DNA of 64,000 nt from Celoporthe dispersa (taxonomy: Eukaryota > Ascomycota > Sordariomycetes > Diaporthales > Cryphonectriaceae): positions 62,001 through 126,000 of the forward strand of contig WAID01000014.1 in the NCBI GenBank assembly GCA_016584495.1. The letters are read 5' to 3'. A model generated the notes under the pieces. It was not told where the DNA came from and did no database searches. It saw nothing but the letters and a program-made list of their open reading frames with translations. The number at the start of each line of letters is the position of its first letter. Position 1 is the stretch's first letter. Below, in pieces: positions 42,203 to 53,399 of this stretch. A program made the position numbers and the translations under genes.

Positions 42203-43491
42203 TTAGTGGTCGAAACTCTTGCCCTGGTAGCCCTTGGGCGAGAGGGTCACGTTGTACTCGAGGTCCAGCTCAGCCTTGGGGTCGTCCTTGGAAGGGTGGA
42301 AGTCCAGGATCAAGTCATCCTTGACGGCGAAGACGGTGTCGGTGTCCCTGTTTGAGTGTTGGGCAGTCAGCAAGCACAAGTGTGGTCTTGACAAACAGTT
42401 ACTTGAACACACACACAAAAAAAAAACAAAAAAAAAGACTTACAGCCACTGGTCATCGCGAGGGTACAGCTGGGTAGTGCAGCCGTTGTAGTCGGGATGC
42501 GTGACCTGGGACAAGTCGTCAGCACCGCATCACGCCCGGGAAAGGGATGAAGGACCTGGACACGTCTCTCACCATGATGTGGATATGGGCAGGCCTCATG
42601 GGGTGGCGGTCCATAAGCTGCAGCAGCTGCCAGCTGGGCCCGTCCTGGGGCAGGCTGTAGGCGGTAGGGTGAAGACAATAGAACCAGTACCGCCCCTGGT
42701 CGTCGGCGCGGAACTTACCGCGGAGGTTGTTGGGGGACTGGTTCTCGGGGTCCTGGAAGTCATACTTGCCGTTGGCGCTGGCCTGCCAGATGTCGAAGAC
42801 GGCGCCGGGGATTCCCTTGCCCTCGAGGTCCGTGATGGTGCCGTGCATCAGGGTGACCTTTGCTCCTGGGGGCGGGGGGTCGATGATGATGCTGCCGCCC
42901 AGGTCGCGGAAGGGTGCGTTGGGGGACCAGAAGGGGCCCAGGATCGAGGACGAGGTCGGGTCGGCGCCTGTCTCGGAGATGACCTTGTGGGCGATCTCGT
43001 CTACGAGTCTTTTTTTTTTTTAAAAAAAAAGGAAAAAAAAGGTCAGCAAGATGTACTTGGACTTGTCTAGACTGGTATATACTGTGTGTCTGTGTGTGTG
43101 TGTGTTTGTATTCTCTCTCCATCTCTCTCCCTCTCTTTTACACACACACATATATATTATATGCATGTATAATAGAAGAGATTGAAAGATGTGGCTTATA
43201 CATACGACTCGAGACCAAGAATATCAGACAGCCGGTGGGCCTCGTTCCTTTTACCGTTGGACTCCTTGTAGATGGCACCGACGGCATTGATATAGTGGAC
43301 GCCGGCCATCCACTCGTCGATGGTGAGCTCAGTCTCGCGGGCAAAGTCGTGAATGTGGCGGATGAGGGCGCCGAGGAGTTCGCGGTTCCTCGGGGCGGTC
43401 TTGGGCCCCATGGTCTCAACGACCTTGGAGGTGAAGGTTGGGTCGAACCGGTGGGCGGCGGGGGGCCAGAGCTGCCTCCGTTGGTAGCCAT
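42203..43491 (-). CDS. Intradiol ring-cleavage dioxygenase, hydroxyquinol 1,2-dioxygenase type (one frame break)
   Basis: Four exons (43491-43206, 43008-42573, 42505-42444, 42347-42203) with introns of 197, 67 and 96 nt total, after correction, 930 nt, 309 residues. The N-terminal dimerisation helices (RELLGALIRHIHDFARETELTIDEW) and ILGPFWSPNAPFR, then GKYDFQDP, GRYWFYCLHPTAYSLP and HPMRPAHIHIMV, match non-haem iron(III) intradiol enzymes, with the iron ligands Tyr, Tyr, His, His in the last three segments. It would open an aromatic diol or triol ring between the hydroxyls; hydroxyquinol (giving maleylacetate) fits best, catechol is possible. A base is missing near the start in the plus-strand G6 run 43460-43465: MATNGGSSGPP is out of frame with AAHRFDPTF. 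Intron 1 ends with A12 directly before the acceptor G. Confidence 0.88.
43010..43030. repeat. T12A9 tract inside dioxygenase intron 1
   Basis: Twelve T followed by nine A on the plus strand, adjoining the 3' splice site of the dioxygenase first intron (the gene runs on the minus strand). On the coding strand it gives T9A12 directly before the acceptor G. TG and CA dinucleotide runs occupy the same intron near 43085-43150. Confidence 0.85.
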
Positions 43492-45258
43492 TGTATGACA
43501 GTCCGTCTTTTCTTCTTGGTGTGTTATAAATGTTATAAGCCCGCTGCGCGTCTGTTCCTACGTTGTTCGTCGAGCAGCCGAATGTGGAGAAGGAATTAAG
43601 TACAGAATACGACAGGAGAGGATAATAACATCAGCAGTACATTACCGGTTTGACACAGGAGGACTGGAAGATCAACGAGAGGACCGAGGTGGCTATATAT
43701 TCACTGCAATACCTACCAAGCAAGCCAGGACATATACTCCGTATACGGTAAAATCATCCATGCCATCCATCATTCATGATCCTCCCGGGTACGTCAAGCC
43801 ACCATCTGCTAAGGGGGGTGCCGGCGTGCAATGAATGTGTCACGGTCAATAATGTATGAGCGTTGAGCCAGGAGGAGGAGCAGCCACCATAAGTACCCCA
43901 GTACTCTGTATGGTATCATGTGGGCTCTGGACCAGGGATGTTGCCCCGCACCCCGTGAGGACGGGGATGGATGGTTAGGAAGGGGAATGGCCAAATTAAT
44001 TAGTATGTAGGACTTTCGAGGATCTGCACTTCTCCTTCTCCCTTGACGGCGAATGACAGCAGCCGGATTGGTCAAGCGGGAGGAGGGGATCTGGTATCGC
44101 ATAGGCCACTCGAGCAGTCCCTTGCCGTCTCCAACTCCCGTGGGGCCTCGACTCGGGATCAAATATTGCCCCTTAGCTGGGAAAAGGAGATGACGAACGC
44201 GACGCCTCGTTTGTAGAGGCAGGATGAAGAGTTCAGGTGGGTAGCAGTAGCAATTACTTTCTTCTCTGGTTGGTGAGGGGGCCATTTGTATCTCTTCTTC
44301 TCAGAAGATGCGACAGATCTCATTCAAGACGTCATGCTGGTCTTTGATATTAAAGAGAAAAAAAGCCAGGCGATCCAATATATGATTTATGATAATAATT
44401 CCATATATGCACAGATTAAGCTCAAGAGAGAGAGAAAGGTATGGGGTCTATCCGAGGTCCGACAGATCGCGGGGCAATAACATGGCTGGCGTGGGTTGTC
44501 ACTAGAATCTGATAGTGCAGAATGGCGGCTGTGGGAAGAGTGTTTATCCGAAGATGCTGGGGGATATTCCGGCCGACTATGACCAAAATAGTCACCTCTC
44601 AATATGGCCGCTCTGTCTCTAACCACAATGCCCTCCTCATACTCATCTTTACCGTATATCTGGTTCATATGTCTGCAGAGACGTTGATTCGCCCGTCATA
44701 GCCAGTACAGGCCTGTCCACCAATGATACTCAGAAGCATCCCACCCCCACAGTTCGCATTCAGACAATATATCATCACATCTGGTGCTTTGACCACAGGG
44801 CTTTCCACAGCCATCTGCGCACTGGAATATCCGGCGTCTGAACGTTCATCCCACCAGCCCCCGCAGCCTCGCGGCGACAGGGGGTAGCTGGCTTATCCCT
44901 GAGCTCGGGACGGTCCTACGGTACTAACACAGGCGGAGGGGGGAGAAGGAGCGAGCTGGTGCCGGAGCTGCTGTGGGACGACGGCTCGTCGACGATGCCG
45001 TCACCTGCCCCAAAATACATAATAGCACGCATCCGCCCTGTCCTGCGCCTTCCCTGGACCTGCACCTTCCGTTCCCTGCAAAAGACATCCTCTCTTCCTT
45101 CCTCGTAGGCTTTGAGTCCTCGGCCAGCCGCCAAGCTGAAGAGCTTCGCCCCCGCCGCCGCCTCCTCCTCCTCCTCCTCCTCCCCTCCCCCCCTCTCTGG
45201 CACCGCCCGCCGACGACATCACCAGCGCTCCTCCTTCTCCACCGCCAGGCCCGACAGG
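43492..45258. other. divergent region between dioxygenase and muconate cyclase genes
   Basis: A 1.8 kb divergent intergenic region that would hold both promoters of the aromatic-degradation genes. No assigned operator; the open frames here show no family resemblance. Just before the cyclase start, several CTC/TCC-rich codon-like repeats (45160-45195) fall in the probable leader. Confidence 0.55.
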
Positions 45259-46361
45259 ATGCCCCTCCACCACCTGATGGTCGGCACCTGGACACCTCCG
45301 GGTGCCATCTTCACCGTCCAGTTCGACGACGAGAGGCTGGAGCTGAGGCTGGTCAGGAGGACGGCCATACCCGAGGACGAGCCCATCTCGTGGATGACCT
45401 TTGACCACGCCAAGAAGAACCTGTACGGCGCGGCCATGAAGAAGTGGTCCAGCTTCGCCGTCAGGTCGCCCACCGACATCGTCCACGAGGCCTCGCACCC
45501 CATGGGCGGCGACCCGAGGGCCAACGACGCCGACACAAACACCCGCGCCATCTTCCTCCTGGCCGCCCGCCAGCCCCCCTACGCCGTCTACGCCAACCCT
45601 TTTTACCACCACGCCGGCTACGGCAACGTCTTCTCCGTCAGCGGCTCGGGCAGCCTGGCCTCGAACGTGCAGAACTACGCCTACCAGCCCAACACGGGCA
45701 TCCACGGCATGGTCTTTGACCCCACCGAGACCTACCTCTACTCGGCCGACCTGACCGCCAACAAGCTGTGGACCCACCGCAAGAACAAGGAGGACGGCTC
45801 CGTCGAGCTCGTCGGCTCCGTCGACGCCCCGGACCCGGGCGACCACCCGCGCTGGGTCGCAATGCACCCCACGGGCCAGTACCTGTACGCCCTCATGGAG
45901 GCCGGCAACAGGCTGTGCGAGTACCTCGTCGACCCGGCCACCCACCTGCCCGTCTACACCCACCACAGCTGGCCCCTCATTCCCCCGGGATCCCCACCCG
46001 CGACCCGGCCACAGGCAAAGGCCTGTACCGCTCCGACGTGTGCGCGCTGACCTTCTCGGGCCGGTATCTCTTCGCCACGGCCCGCGCCAACAGCTTCGAC
46101 CTGACGGGCTACATCGCCGCCTTCCGGCTGCGCGACTGCGGCAGCATCGAGACCCAGATCTGCCTCAACCCGACCCCGACCAGCGGCGGCCACTCCAACG
46201 CCGTGGCCCCATGCGACTGGAGCGATGAGTGGCTGGCCATCACGGACGACCAGGAGGGCTGGGTCGAGATGTACAGGTGGAAGGACGAGTTCCTGGCCCG
46301 CGTCGCCAGGTGCCGCATCCAGGAGCCTGGGTTTGGTATGAACGCTATCTGGTACGACTGA
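45259..46361 (+). CDS. 3-carboxy-cis,cis-muconate cyclase, beta-propeller type (one frame break)
   Basis: After correction, 367 residues, equal to the expected length for fungal carboxy-cis,cis-muconate lactonizing enzymes (Neurospora about 366). The sequence starts MPLHHLMVGTWTPPGAIF and continues with propeller strands such as WMTFDHAKKNLYGAAMKKW, YAYQPNTGIHGMVFDPTETYLYSADL, HPRWVAMHPTGQYLYALME, then GLYRSDVCALTFSGRYLFATARA and a terminal EPGFGMNAIW. It closes 3-carboxy-cis,cis-muconate to the lactone in the protocatechuate branch of the 3-oxoadipate pathway. The frame breaks at SWPLIPPG/IPTRDPATGKG: the C5G3 stretch at 45982-45989 is one base too short. In-frame sequence upstream of 45259 lacks an ATG. 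Confidence 0.9.
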
Positions 46362-46527
46362 TCAAGATTGGAAAGGGCTGCCTGATATGGAAAGAGGAAG
46401 GAGGGGGAGAGAGGACTAACGCTCCGAGCATAGTATCGGCATGATGTACAATATTATATGCTGAGGAGTGGGCGATGGCGCATGTGTCACTACTAAAAAT
46501 GGTATATTGTCATGGATGTGCGGGATA

Positions 46528-48286
46528 TCACCTTGCTTGTCCTCTCTCTCCTCCCCCCTCCTGCCTCGTCTGCTCATGTCCCTGTGCCACAAGACACCAT
46601 AACAGCGCCATCACAGCAGTCGGTACGAGATAAAACCACCAGGCCGCCCCAATCACCCCGTGCCGCACACCCCAGGCAAACACCCCACCCCCGACCGCCG
46701 GCCCAGCCGCCCTAGCCAGGCTCGCGAGCATCCCTCCCGCGCCATGCACAGTCCCCAGCACCGCCCTCGAGGGAGCCGCCTCGGTCAACAGGACGACTGT
46801 GCTCGGGATGGCCAGCGTGCGGGCGGCGATCTGCACCCCCGCGACGAGAGCGAGGCCGAGCCATTCCCACGCCGTGTCTGCGGGGAGGGCGCCCAGGAGG
46901 GGAGCGGCGGCGTATGCCGCTGGAAAGAGGAGCAGGCTGAGGCGGAGGACGGCGAGGGTGCCGCCCAGACGGGATTGTAGGCGTGGGTAGGCGAGGAGCT
47001 GGAGGGCGATGGCGCAAGTACCGAATAGGGACAGCCAGAGGCCGATTGTCCTGGCGTCGAGGGCGAGGCCGCCTGTGAACAAGGCTGCGGTGGTAGCCTC
47101 ATAGTCGTCATCGTTGCCGCCGCCGCCGCCACGGGGCGTGGAGAGGTAGACTGGGAAGACGTGCATGAAGGCTGAATTGTGCAGAGGCAACAGACCAAAC
47201 GAGACCATAGCTGCAACAACCCGCCGCGTCCAGATCCTGCCAAAGGGCAGCTTGGCCTCCCTGCTGGGGGGATTTCGCAGCCATATCAACCGCCGTGAAA
47301 AAGCTTTTGGCCTCCTCCTGCTGTTGTTGTTGCTGCTGCTGCTGCAGTTCGATCTGTTCCTCCTCAGGATGGCCTGGATCTTCTTCCTCCACAGCGCTAC
47401 TGAGTGGTTGATACCTGGTGTCTCTGCTGTTCTTATTGTATCGGGACAGCCCCCGCTCTCTCATGAACTTCACGAGGGCTCGACCAGCCTTGAGCCCAAG
47501 ATCATCACCAGGGCTCTTCTCCCTTCCTGCCAACGTCTCCCTCAGCCCAAGCACAGCCAGCACGAGAGCTATACTCAGCACAGAGGCATTCACCAAGGCA
47601 GGCAGCGCAAAGGGGTACCTCGCCATCCACACAACCCCCTCCACGCTCCCTCCCCAGTTGAGAACCCCGTCGGGACCAAAAAGACTAGGCAACTTGTCCA
47701 CAGGCTCGGCTAGAACACCACCCAGCGCCAGGCTGGCCACCATGCCACTATTAAACACCAGGGGCAGCAGAAGAAAAGCCCGCGTCTGCAGCCTCCTGTC
47801 TGTTACAAGCTCGGCCGTGACGGTCCTCATGAGGCCTACATTGGCATTGGCCACGCCCGCGACACTGCGCCAGAAGAACAACCAGCCCAGGCTACGGCTG
47901 AACCCAAAACCCGTGTTAGCCAGGACTGAGACCAGAAGCCCGATAAGGATGGAGGATCTGCGGCCGTGGCGGTCCGACAGCCAGCCCCACGGGAGCGAGA
48001 CGAAGAACTGGGCGAGCGGGAACGAGGCCACGAGGAGGCCCGAGTAGTAGCTGATCTCGTCTGGTGTGGGAGGAGGAGGAGAAGAACCAAGAGGGTCTTC
48101 AGGGCTGCTGAGGGCGGAGCGGACGAGGTAGAAGATGTAGGGTAGGAGGCCCACGTTGGACAGTGGTTCGGACAGGCGACACAGTGCCAGGATGAAGAGT
48201 TGTGCCTTGTTGGGAAGATCACGCCAGCGGACTGAGTTTCCATCCCCAGACGCTCGTGCGCCATCACTGCTGGCCATGCCTGGCAT
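46528..48286 (-). CDS. MFS transporter next to aromatic-degradation genes (one frame break)
   Basis: After correction by one base, 585 residues, intronless. Helix 1 region ILALCRLSEPLSNVGLLPYIFYLV and motif A GWLSDRHGRRSSIL place it in the same subfamily as the transporter at 10591-12447. A central cytoplasmic loop carries Glu-rich and poly-Gln sequence (about nine Gln), then LIWLRNPPSREAKLPFGRIW begins the C-terminal half with further helices. The frame shifts in this loop; the likeliest site is the T5 run on the coding strand (plus-strand A5 47298-47302), where removing one base gives KSFSRRLIWLRNPP. Because the loop is variable, the exact site is uncertain. The gene converges on the muconate cyclase 166 bp away; uptake or efflux of an aromatic acid is an inference from context. 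Confidence 0.85.
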
Positions 48287-49129
48287 CTATGTCCCTGTGC
48301 TGCCTTTTTTCTTTCTTTTTCTTTTCTGTCGGATATATTACTCTGATGGGAATCAGGAAGTGCCTCCGCTGTGGTGATCTGGGAGATAATATCAAGCATA
48401 TGTGTTGGGTGTCGTGACCGGTATATAACGAGCGAGTTATACGTAGTCATAGATTGTGCATTATCACCGCATCATCTACGACTGCTGGCTGTCTGCTTCA
48501 GCCAGCTCACTGATGATGCTGTGGTAAAAACAAAAGATGGTGCAGACATGTTCAAAAACCCGACGAAGGCTGACCTCGTGTATGCAGTGCTACAGTAAAG
48601 GCAAGGCGTGCTAAGCTACAATGAGATTGGGCCCCCTGGACGACCTGCATGAGCTGCCAGGTAAATTGTACTGTACGGTTACAATATGCACGCAGTGTAA
48701 GTAAGCCCCGGTCATCCATCACATCGCCCACAGCGCGTTCGTTATGCTCGCGTAAATTTGAGCCTCCAGTCGACTTACCAGCGTCCAGAGCCATGCGAGA
48801 AACCTCACAATAATCTCTCTAGAGTATTCATTGCTAAAACTATTCCTCGCTATACCACTGTATTATTGAGCCTTTTCGACATCTTTGCCTCGCTTAAAAT
48901 CCAGTCTATGCTTCCCCGCTCTTACCAGAACAAACGAAACATTCTCACAGGCAAACTCGCCCTGTAGCTTTGCACCTTTCAGATTTACAATATTATATTA
49001 AGCTGCCAACTTTGTCTCCTGATAGCTCCGAGTCACGTCCTGCTTCTTCCTCTTCTTCCTCAGCAACACGCTGAAACCCGACAGGCCCATCTGCTGGTCT
49101 GCTTGCTGCGTGATCTTTGCCCTGCGACC
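48287..49129. other. divergent intergenic region
   Basis: Upstream region of the second MFS gene and of the HET-domain gene. No site or RNA recognised. Confidence 0.55.
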
Positions 49130-51626
49130 ATGTCCTCGATGGGTTCCGGCCATGCCAGAGAGGAAGCTGATCTCGGAGAGAGGGTATTGGCCATCTGGGA
49201 GAATATGTGCCGATGCCCGGCTTCTGAATCAGAACAGGAATATGAAAGCGATGCCGAAGAGGCCGGCAGAGTGATCGAGGTGGAGTCTTCTGAAGCAGAG
49301 TCGTCTGACCTCTGGGGCAACGTTCCCCTATGGGCGGATCTCCCGGCGGACATGATGCACAGGTTACTCCGGTGTGCCCAGGACCCGGACGACCACTTTC
49401 AGCTGCTCGACTCTGAACTCGAGGGTCTTCTCGAGTGCGAGGTTCCGTCCTGGAACAGGTCGTCTCTTGGCCCCGTGCACGCCGCCGTGAACATACTGCT
49501 GCGGTTTCCCAGGTCGTCGACGCAAATGGATGCTGTTCATAATAATACTATGAATACGCCTCTTAGAGGAGCGCGCCATGTAGGGTCTGAACACAGCCTG
49601 GGCACAACCTGGGACCATGAAAAGGTCACCACCCGCTTCGACTCGAACACGATCCGGCTCGCTCTCCTGACTGCATACCTAGGGCAGACAGCACATCCCC
49701 GCGCGGCAGTCCTGATGGAGGCCTATTCGAGTAACTTGTCCAGGCTCCTCGACGCCACACTAGGCTTGACCGCTTCTCCTCGTTCCACCGAGATACTGCG
49801 GGCTTTTCTCTGGACCGCATGGCAACGCTCCCTCCTTGTCTTCTCCTATTATGTCTTTCGGGACGCGCCTTCTACGCAGGCTTAACGAAGGATTCGAGGA
49901 GAACACGCCTTTCGGAAATCCACATGTGTTCCTGGACGTGGACTTCAGCGCTCTCGGGAGCTCCTCCTTCAGGGCCAACAGCCACGCCGGCCTGGGATGC
50001 GAGTACATGTGCAGATACTCGTTCGAGCTGCTCAAAACCAGTGCAATGCCGGCCAGCCAGGACTACCGAACCCTCCTCGCACGCTTCCAGCAGCAGTTCG
50101 CCGACAGGCCACCGCGGTGCTACCAGCAGCAAGCAGATGACGGGTGGGCGCAGTGCGATGGCAAGAGTCGGTTCGGCTGCGGGAGATTTGTCGGTTCGAT
50201 GGTACAAGATCAGTCCTGCCACGACTTGGCCTGTGCCGGTCTCTGTCCACGGATCCAGTGGGACGAGCAGTCTTACCGCAGCATTCCCGGCCCACGCGCC
50301 GTGTCTTGCTCGCTGACGCCACCGGACGGCCCTCTGCAGTACTGTCTCGCCACGGGCCGGACCATGGCGGTCTCGCATGTCTGGAGCCACGGACAGGGCG
50401 GGAATCCTGACGCCGGGTTCAACAAGTGCCTCCACAGCCGCTACTCGGCCCTGGCCAAAGGCTTTGGCTGTGATTCGTACTGGATTGACTCGGCATGCAT
50501 CCCTCGGGACCCGGAGCTGCGGGCGGCGGCCATCAACACCATCAACCCCATCTTTACAAACAGCAAGGTCACGCTGATCTGCGACAGGGACATCACGACA
50601 GTCGATGCAGCCGGGTTGTCGACACGCCAGGTCGAGACGCTTGCCTCGACACTGCTCCTCAGCGACTGGAATGTCCGGAGCTGGACCCTTCTCGAGGTCG
50701 TCCGCGGCAGCCACAGCGCACATCTCCTCTGCAGGGACAACAAGACGGTATCTCTTAGGGAGATCCTCTCCGCGCTGTACCAGAGAGGGGGCGTCGACCT
50801 GTGTGCCCTCTTCCTGAGCTCTCGCCACCTCGTTCCGCAGGAGTCCAAGCCTCCGGTGCCCAGCATAGAGACGGCCGGTGTGATGCTGAGTCGGCGCTAT
50901 ACAACACGGCCGAGGGATGAGGTCGTCATCTGGAGCCTCCTCTGCGGGAACACCAAGGCCCACACGACACCAGCCTCGCTGTGGGAGAGCAGAATAGAAA
51001 CCCTGGTCAACACAGGCTATCTGATGTCGAGCTGTGAGAGGGTCACAGGCGTCCCTGGTTTCAGCTGGGCTCCTGCCACGCCGCAAGCCGATACACTGCG
51101 TGTTCATGATACACCTGTATCCACGGACAGGCCGGTGTACTGGTCTGATGACGGGCTCGCCACCGCTGTTGCGCGCATCCAAAGGTCCAAAGACGGCAAG
51201 GGTGTCTTCCTCCGGGGAAAGTGGCTCGTGTGTCCATTCTCGCCAACAACAGCCTGCATGCCTTCGGATCGCCATTCCTCAATAAACAAGCCATGCTGGG
51301 AGCAGGCTGAGAACCTGCTGCTATCGGAGGGCTATGATAGGGTTCTTGTCCTCCGGCCGCTGTTTCCCGAAGCTGTTCATTCAGAAACATTTATACCATA
51401 TGTCGCGCCTCAGGATCGTAGTTTGGGGGATCAGAATCACCAGACAGCACCAGTGGCCCTCTGCGCGACCAGAGAACATCACAACCAGCATGTTGACCTC
51501 GCCAGTCCAGACCAGTTCCACGGGGAGTATGAATTCGAACCAGAAGAATGGGAATGGAAAGGGGTCTATGAGTGCAAGCTTCCTAGCACGATGACTTTTG
51601 AGCCTAGATATCTGCGAATTATTTAA
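49130..51626 (+). CDS. HET-domain (heterokaryon incompatibility-type) protein (one frame break)
   Basis: After correction it has 831 residues from ATG 49130. The N-terminal part is acidic, followed by a helical region (LLTAYLGQTAHPRAAVLMEA, STEILRAFLWTAWQRSLLVF). The centre has a Cys-rich stretch (CYQQQADDGWAQCDG, CGRF, CHDLACAGLCPRI), then the HET core MAVSHVWSHGQGG, CLHSRYSALAKGFGCDSYWID, DSACIPRDPELRAAAI, TLICDRD and WNVRSWTLLEVVRGSHSAHLL. HET proteins mediate non-self recognition between strains and often trigger cell death; most paralogues have no known function. The two halves are out of phase at FSYYVF/GTRLLRRLNEGF, fixed by removing one T from 49856-49858. No known partner gene is adjacent. 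Confidence 0.85.
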
Positions 51627-51706
51627 TTCATAAATAGAGTATTTATAGAGGGAAAGAAAGAGAGAGAAAGAAAAGAAAGAGGTGCTTCTTATTATCTACG
51701 TACTAC

Positions 51707-51717
51707 CCCCCCCCCCC
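51707..51717. repeat. C-run between HET and GH71 genes
   Basis: A run of about eleven C in the 105-bp convergent gap. Length uncertain, as the sequence may carry homopolymer errors. Confidence 0.7.
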
Positions 51718-51731
51718 TCTCTTTGGCCTGC

Positions 51732-53399
51732 TCAGACCTGAATCGCCACACAATTAAACACCACATGCCCAGCCTGCGGACATTCATTCCTGATCTCCGG
51801 GCCCGTGGCAGACCTGCCATGCATGCTGATGCGCACAGGACCCGTCCTGCCCTCCACCTGTATGCGGGCCAGCGCCACATGGCCGTGCCTCTGGTAGTGT
51901 TGCGGCCTGACCTCTTCGCCGCCGATGCTGATGGTGACTGAGCCCGTCGCGGCCAGCTTCCTGGTGATGACCATGACCGAGATGACATCTCTGGTGCCCC
52001 GGCTGGCTGACTGACGGCCTCCCTGGCCCCAGACGGTGCCTGCGTAGAATGGTTTAGCCAGGCTGTCTCGAGGTAGCGCTAATCACAACATCGCCTATCT
52101 TCCTACCTCCGTCTGGTCCACACCCGGCCGGCGTTGTCCTGTACCAGGCAACCGCACAGTCCTGCTCAGGCTCAACATCAAGAGAGGCCATGTCTCTGCC
52201 AGCCTTGTACGCCTGGATAAGAAACGGCAGCGTCGCTCGAAAAGCCGCGTGGGAGTGGCCCGAGACGTAGACATCGGCACCGGGCACAACCTGTGACGGG
52301 CGCAGAGGGTCACAGATGTAGCTGGACTCTCCAAAGTCGTTCCACGAGATGATCTGGACGAGGTCGGGCTTGATCTCTAGGATCTGCTCCCACCTGTCGA
52401 ACCAGAGGCTGTCGCTTGTCGAGTGCCAGTTCTTGTCCCACTGTGGTAGTCCTAGAGTTTACAGATTAGAAAGAAGAAAAGAAAAGAAAAAATGGGCAGA
52501 GGTGAGCTTTTATATAGTCCACTTACTCGTGTAGAACCAGGGACTCACACCCGCCATATAGACCTTGCCCCTGTCACGGAGCGTCTTCACATAGGCAACG
52601 TCCTCCTCCGTCGTCATCCGCTCTTGGTCTGCACGCGGCCAGGCACACCACGAGAACGCCCCATCGATGAGGCCGGCCTTGTGCCCGACGCCGTGCGGCC
52701 CCAGCGAGCTCCAGTCCGGCACCAAGAAGATCCCTCCCGTGGCCCTGCTGACGGCAGGCCAGTTTTCGGCCCAGCCCGGCCCCTCAAAGGTCGACACCAG
52801 GGGTCGTCCGTCGACGGCGTGATAGACAGGCGAGTCTCGAAATTCCCGGATGATGGCCACGACCTGGTCGAGATCCCAGTCCCCGGCGGCCATGTCAAAG
52901 GACAGGAAGAGCCCAAACTCGTGTCCCTGCCCGCTGTATTCCGCCTCCGCGGCGGCGAAAGCTTGACGGAGCTGCGTCAGCGTGTACGGGTCCGACGGGC
53001 CGATATTGAGCGCGAAGCCGTCAATACACGCTGCGTGTGCCGTCTGGATCTCCTGGGTCCACTCCTCCGGCGTCTGTCCGTCTGTGAGACCAACCTGGGA
53101 GCCGCTCGGGTCAGTAGACATTGTCTCGTCTCTGGTCTCGGGCTCGACATTCGACCTAGACAAGGGCTCTGCGGCTTACCATGTAGTGCGCGAATACCAT
53201 GCGAGCTTTGTGTTGGTAACCGGCGTCGTTAACATGAGATGCATACCTTTGACAGGGAGGTAAAAAGGGAGGGAGAAAGAGAAAAGAGAGACAACACACC
53301 TGAATCTGATTGCTCATCATGACGATGATGATGATGATGATGATGATGATGCTCATGCTTGTGCCTCCTGTCGAGGACGTTCCGCGCAAAAGCCCGCAT
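51732..53399 (-). CDS. GH71 alpha-1,3-glucanase (mutanase), N-terminus unresolved
   Basis: Exons 53246-53180, 53094-52527, 52451-52107 and 52039-51732 join in frame. They encode ARMVFAHYMVGLTDGQTPEEW, CIDGFALNIGPSDPYTLTQL, GLFLSFDMAAGDWD, GPGWAENWPAV, IFLVPDWSSLGPHG, GAFSWCAWP, SPWFYTRLPQWDKNW, PDLVQIISWNDFGESSY and SGHSHAAFRATLPFLIQAY, then a beta-rich C-terminal domain. This is a GH71 glucanase degrading alpha-1,3-glucan of fungal cell walls, in remodelling or mycoparasitism. The first exon is uncertain. A candidate at 53399-53300 begins MRAFARNVLDRRHKHEH, carries eight His from a GAT repeat, and has a good donor, but joins one base out of frame. No signal peptide is visible, so either a base is missing or another start is used. 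Confidence 0.85.
53324..53350. repeat. (GAT)9 trinucleotide repeat
   Basis: A pure trinucleotide run at the 5' end of the GH71 gene. On the gene strand it reads as CAT codons, a poly-His stretch in the candidate first exon. Confidence 0.9.

Noticed and set aside
44960..45966. Long minus-strand open frame opposite the muconate cyclase
   Set aside because: It is a Gly/Val-rich antisense shadow of a GC-rich gene; the plus-strand frame carries the conserved protein.
49872..51275. 467-codon minus-strand frame opposite the HET gene
   Set aside because: Antisense shadow; the HET core is on the plus strand.
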